A stretch of 64,000 nucleotides of DNA from Clostridia bacterium (lineage in GTDB: Bacteria; Bacillota; Clostridia; Christensenellales; CAG-138): positions 1 to 64,000 of the forward strand of contig JAFRNW010000006.1 of NCBI GenBank assembly GCA_017429985.1, written 5' to 3'. Position 1 is the first letter of the stretch; each line of letters begins with the position of its first letter. This document shows positions 63,105-64,000 of the stretch, piece by piece. The translations under genes were made by a program, and so were the position numbers. The notes below the pieces were generated by a model that was given only the letters and a program-made list of their open reading frames with translations, was not told the DNA's origin and searched no databases.

Positions 63105-63938
63105 TTACTTTCCGCTGCGACGGCGTACGATGTACTTGTCGCTCTTGTTCTTAGTCTTCCTGGTCTTGTAGCCAAGAGCAGGTTTGCCCCACGGGGTGAC
63201 CGGGCCGGGACGGCCGATCGGCGATTTGCCCTCGCCGCCGCCGTGCGGGTGGTCGTTCGGGTTCATGACGGAACCGCGGACGGTCGGGCGGATGCCCATG
63301 TGGCGCTTTCTGCCCGCTTTGCCGAGCTGGATGTTGCCGTGGTCGAGATTGCCGACCTGGCCGATCGTAGCCTTGGCGTTCACGGAGATCAGACGGACCT
63401 CGCCGCTGGGAAGACGAACCTGGGCGTAATTGCCCTCTTTCGCCATCAGCTGGGCGGCGTTGCCGGCCGAGCGGACCAGCTGCGCGCCCTTGCCGGGCTT
63501 CAGCTCCACGCAGTGGATCAGCGTTCCTACCGGAATGTTCTGGAGCGGGAGCGCGTTGCCGACCTTGATGTCGACGTTCTCGCCGGAAACGATCGTGTCG
63601 CCGACCGAAAGGCCGATCGGAGCAACGATGTAGCGTTTCTCACCGTCTGCGTAGTTCAGCAGGGCGATGTTCGCACTGCGGTTGGGGTCGTATTCAATGG
63701 ACGCAACTTTCGCGGGAACGTTGTCCTTGTTGCGCTTGAAATCGATGACGCGATACTTTCTTCTCGCACCGCCGCCCTGGTGACGGACGGTGATCTTGCC
63801 GGTAAAGTTTCTGCCGCCCTTGCCGCGAAGGTCTTCGAGCAGTCCTTTTTCCGGAGTGGTCTTCGTGATCTCCTCAAAAGTGGAGACCGTCATGCCACGC
63901 TGACCCGGTGTAGTCGGGTTAATCTTTCTGATACCCAT
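63105..63938 (-). CDS. rplB: 50S ribosomal protein L2
   Basis: This 277-residue protein of the peptidyl-transferase region has [20 protein letters not shown] and the conserved [18 protein letters not shown] near the C terminus, ending in a basic tail. AAGGAGGC lies before the ATG. Confidence 0.97.
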   Translation of the reverse strand: MGIRKINPTTPGQRGMTVSTFEEITKTTPEKGLLEDLRGKGGRNFTGKITVRHQGGGARRKYRVIDFKRNKDNVPAKVASIEYDPNRSANIALLNYADGEKRYIVAPIGLSVGDTIVSGENVDIKVGNALPLQNIPVGTLIHCVELKPGKGAQLVRSAGNAAQLMAKEGNYAQVRLPSGEVRLISVNAKATIGQVGNLDHGNIQLGKAGRKRHMGIRPTVRGSVMNPNDHPHGGGEGKSPIGRPGPVTPWGKPALGYKTRKTKNKSDKYIVRRRSGK

Positions 63939-63948
63939 TGGAGCCTCC

Positions 63949-64000
63949 TTACTGTGAAATCGTGTCGAAGAACTCGATTCCCTTGCTGTCCTTCGTCAAC
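63949..64000 (-). CDS. rplW: 50S ribosomal protein L23 (3' end only)
   Basis: The last 16 codons read [16 protein letters not shown] and stop 10 bases before rplB. This fits the C terminus of L23, which precedes L2 in S10 operons. The gene continues beyond the window edge. Confidence 0.8.
   Translation of the reverse strand, partial: LTKDSKGIEFFDTISQ

Overview
The window reads as chromosome of an anaerobic member of the Bacillota, most likely a clostridial (gut- or rumen-type) bacterium. The signs are a single-chain pyruvate:ferredoxin oxidoreductase, an adjacent phosphate butyryltransferase/butyrate kinase pair, a T-box leader, a CIRCE element, strong Shine-Dalgarno sites, several TTG starts, and the S10-spc-alpha ribosomal cluster with a KOW protein between map and infA. 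Base composition looks roughly balanced to slightly GC-rich. I saw no insertion sequence, prophage or CRISPR array, and I cannot name the genus.

Layout. 1-1.7 kb: tRNA-Glu(CTC), an MFS carrier and tRNA-Leu(TAA). 1.7-3.9 kb: serC-serA operon. 4-15 kb: the most distinctive locus. A minus-strand block (threonine-synthase-like PLP enzyme, BMP-family lipoprotein, two-domain ABC ATPase, two permeases) diverges from a plus-strand block (ssnA, ygfK). The 218-bp region between them holds a perfect palindrome set between promoter elements. 15-18.3 kb: a LysR gene remnant, two small membrane proteins, then ptb-buk. 18.4-27.4 kb: M3 oligopeptidase, PFOR, a metallo-beta-lactamase lipoprotein with a lamin-tail domain, carbamate kinase and an SH3/nuclease lipoprotein. 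27.4-30.5 kb: a TrpXYZ-type ABC transporter behind a T-box leader whose specifier I read as UAC (Tyr). 30.5-33.5 kb: trkA-trkH. 33.5-39.5 kb: a DUF937 protein with a polyglutamine stretch and a histone-H1-like tail, then moxR-DUF58-transglutaminase. 39.7-50.2 kb: a beta-CASP nuclease, putP with a divergent LysR regulator, an RluA-type pseudouridine synthase, birA (possibly leaderless), htpG behind CIRCE, murI and a leucine-rich-repeat lipoprotein. 50.3-64 kb: 29 consecutive translation/secretion/transcription genes from rplQ back to the end of rplW, all on the minus strand.

How the genes may work together. SsnA and YgfK belong to the anaerobic purine/urate-catabolism set known from gut bacteria. 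Here they lie head-to-head with a nucleoside-type BMP/ABC importer and a fold-type-II PLP enzyme, and a carbamate kinase lies 10 kb away. A reasonable but unproven model is uptake of nucleosides or nucleobases, reductive ring opening, PLP-dependent deamination of the amino-acid-like intermediate, and energy recovery through carbamoyl phosphate, PFOR and the acyl-kinase pair. The rest is mostly housekeeping with some notable regulatory sites.
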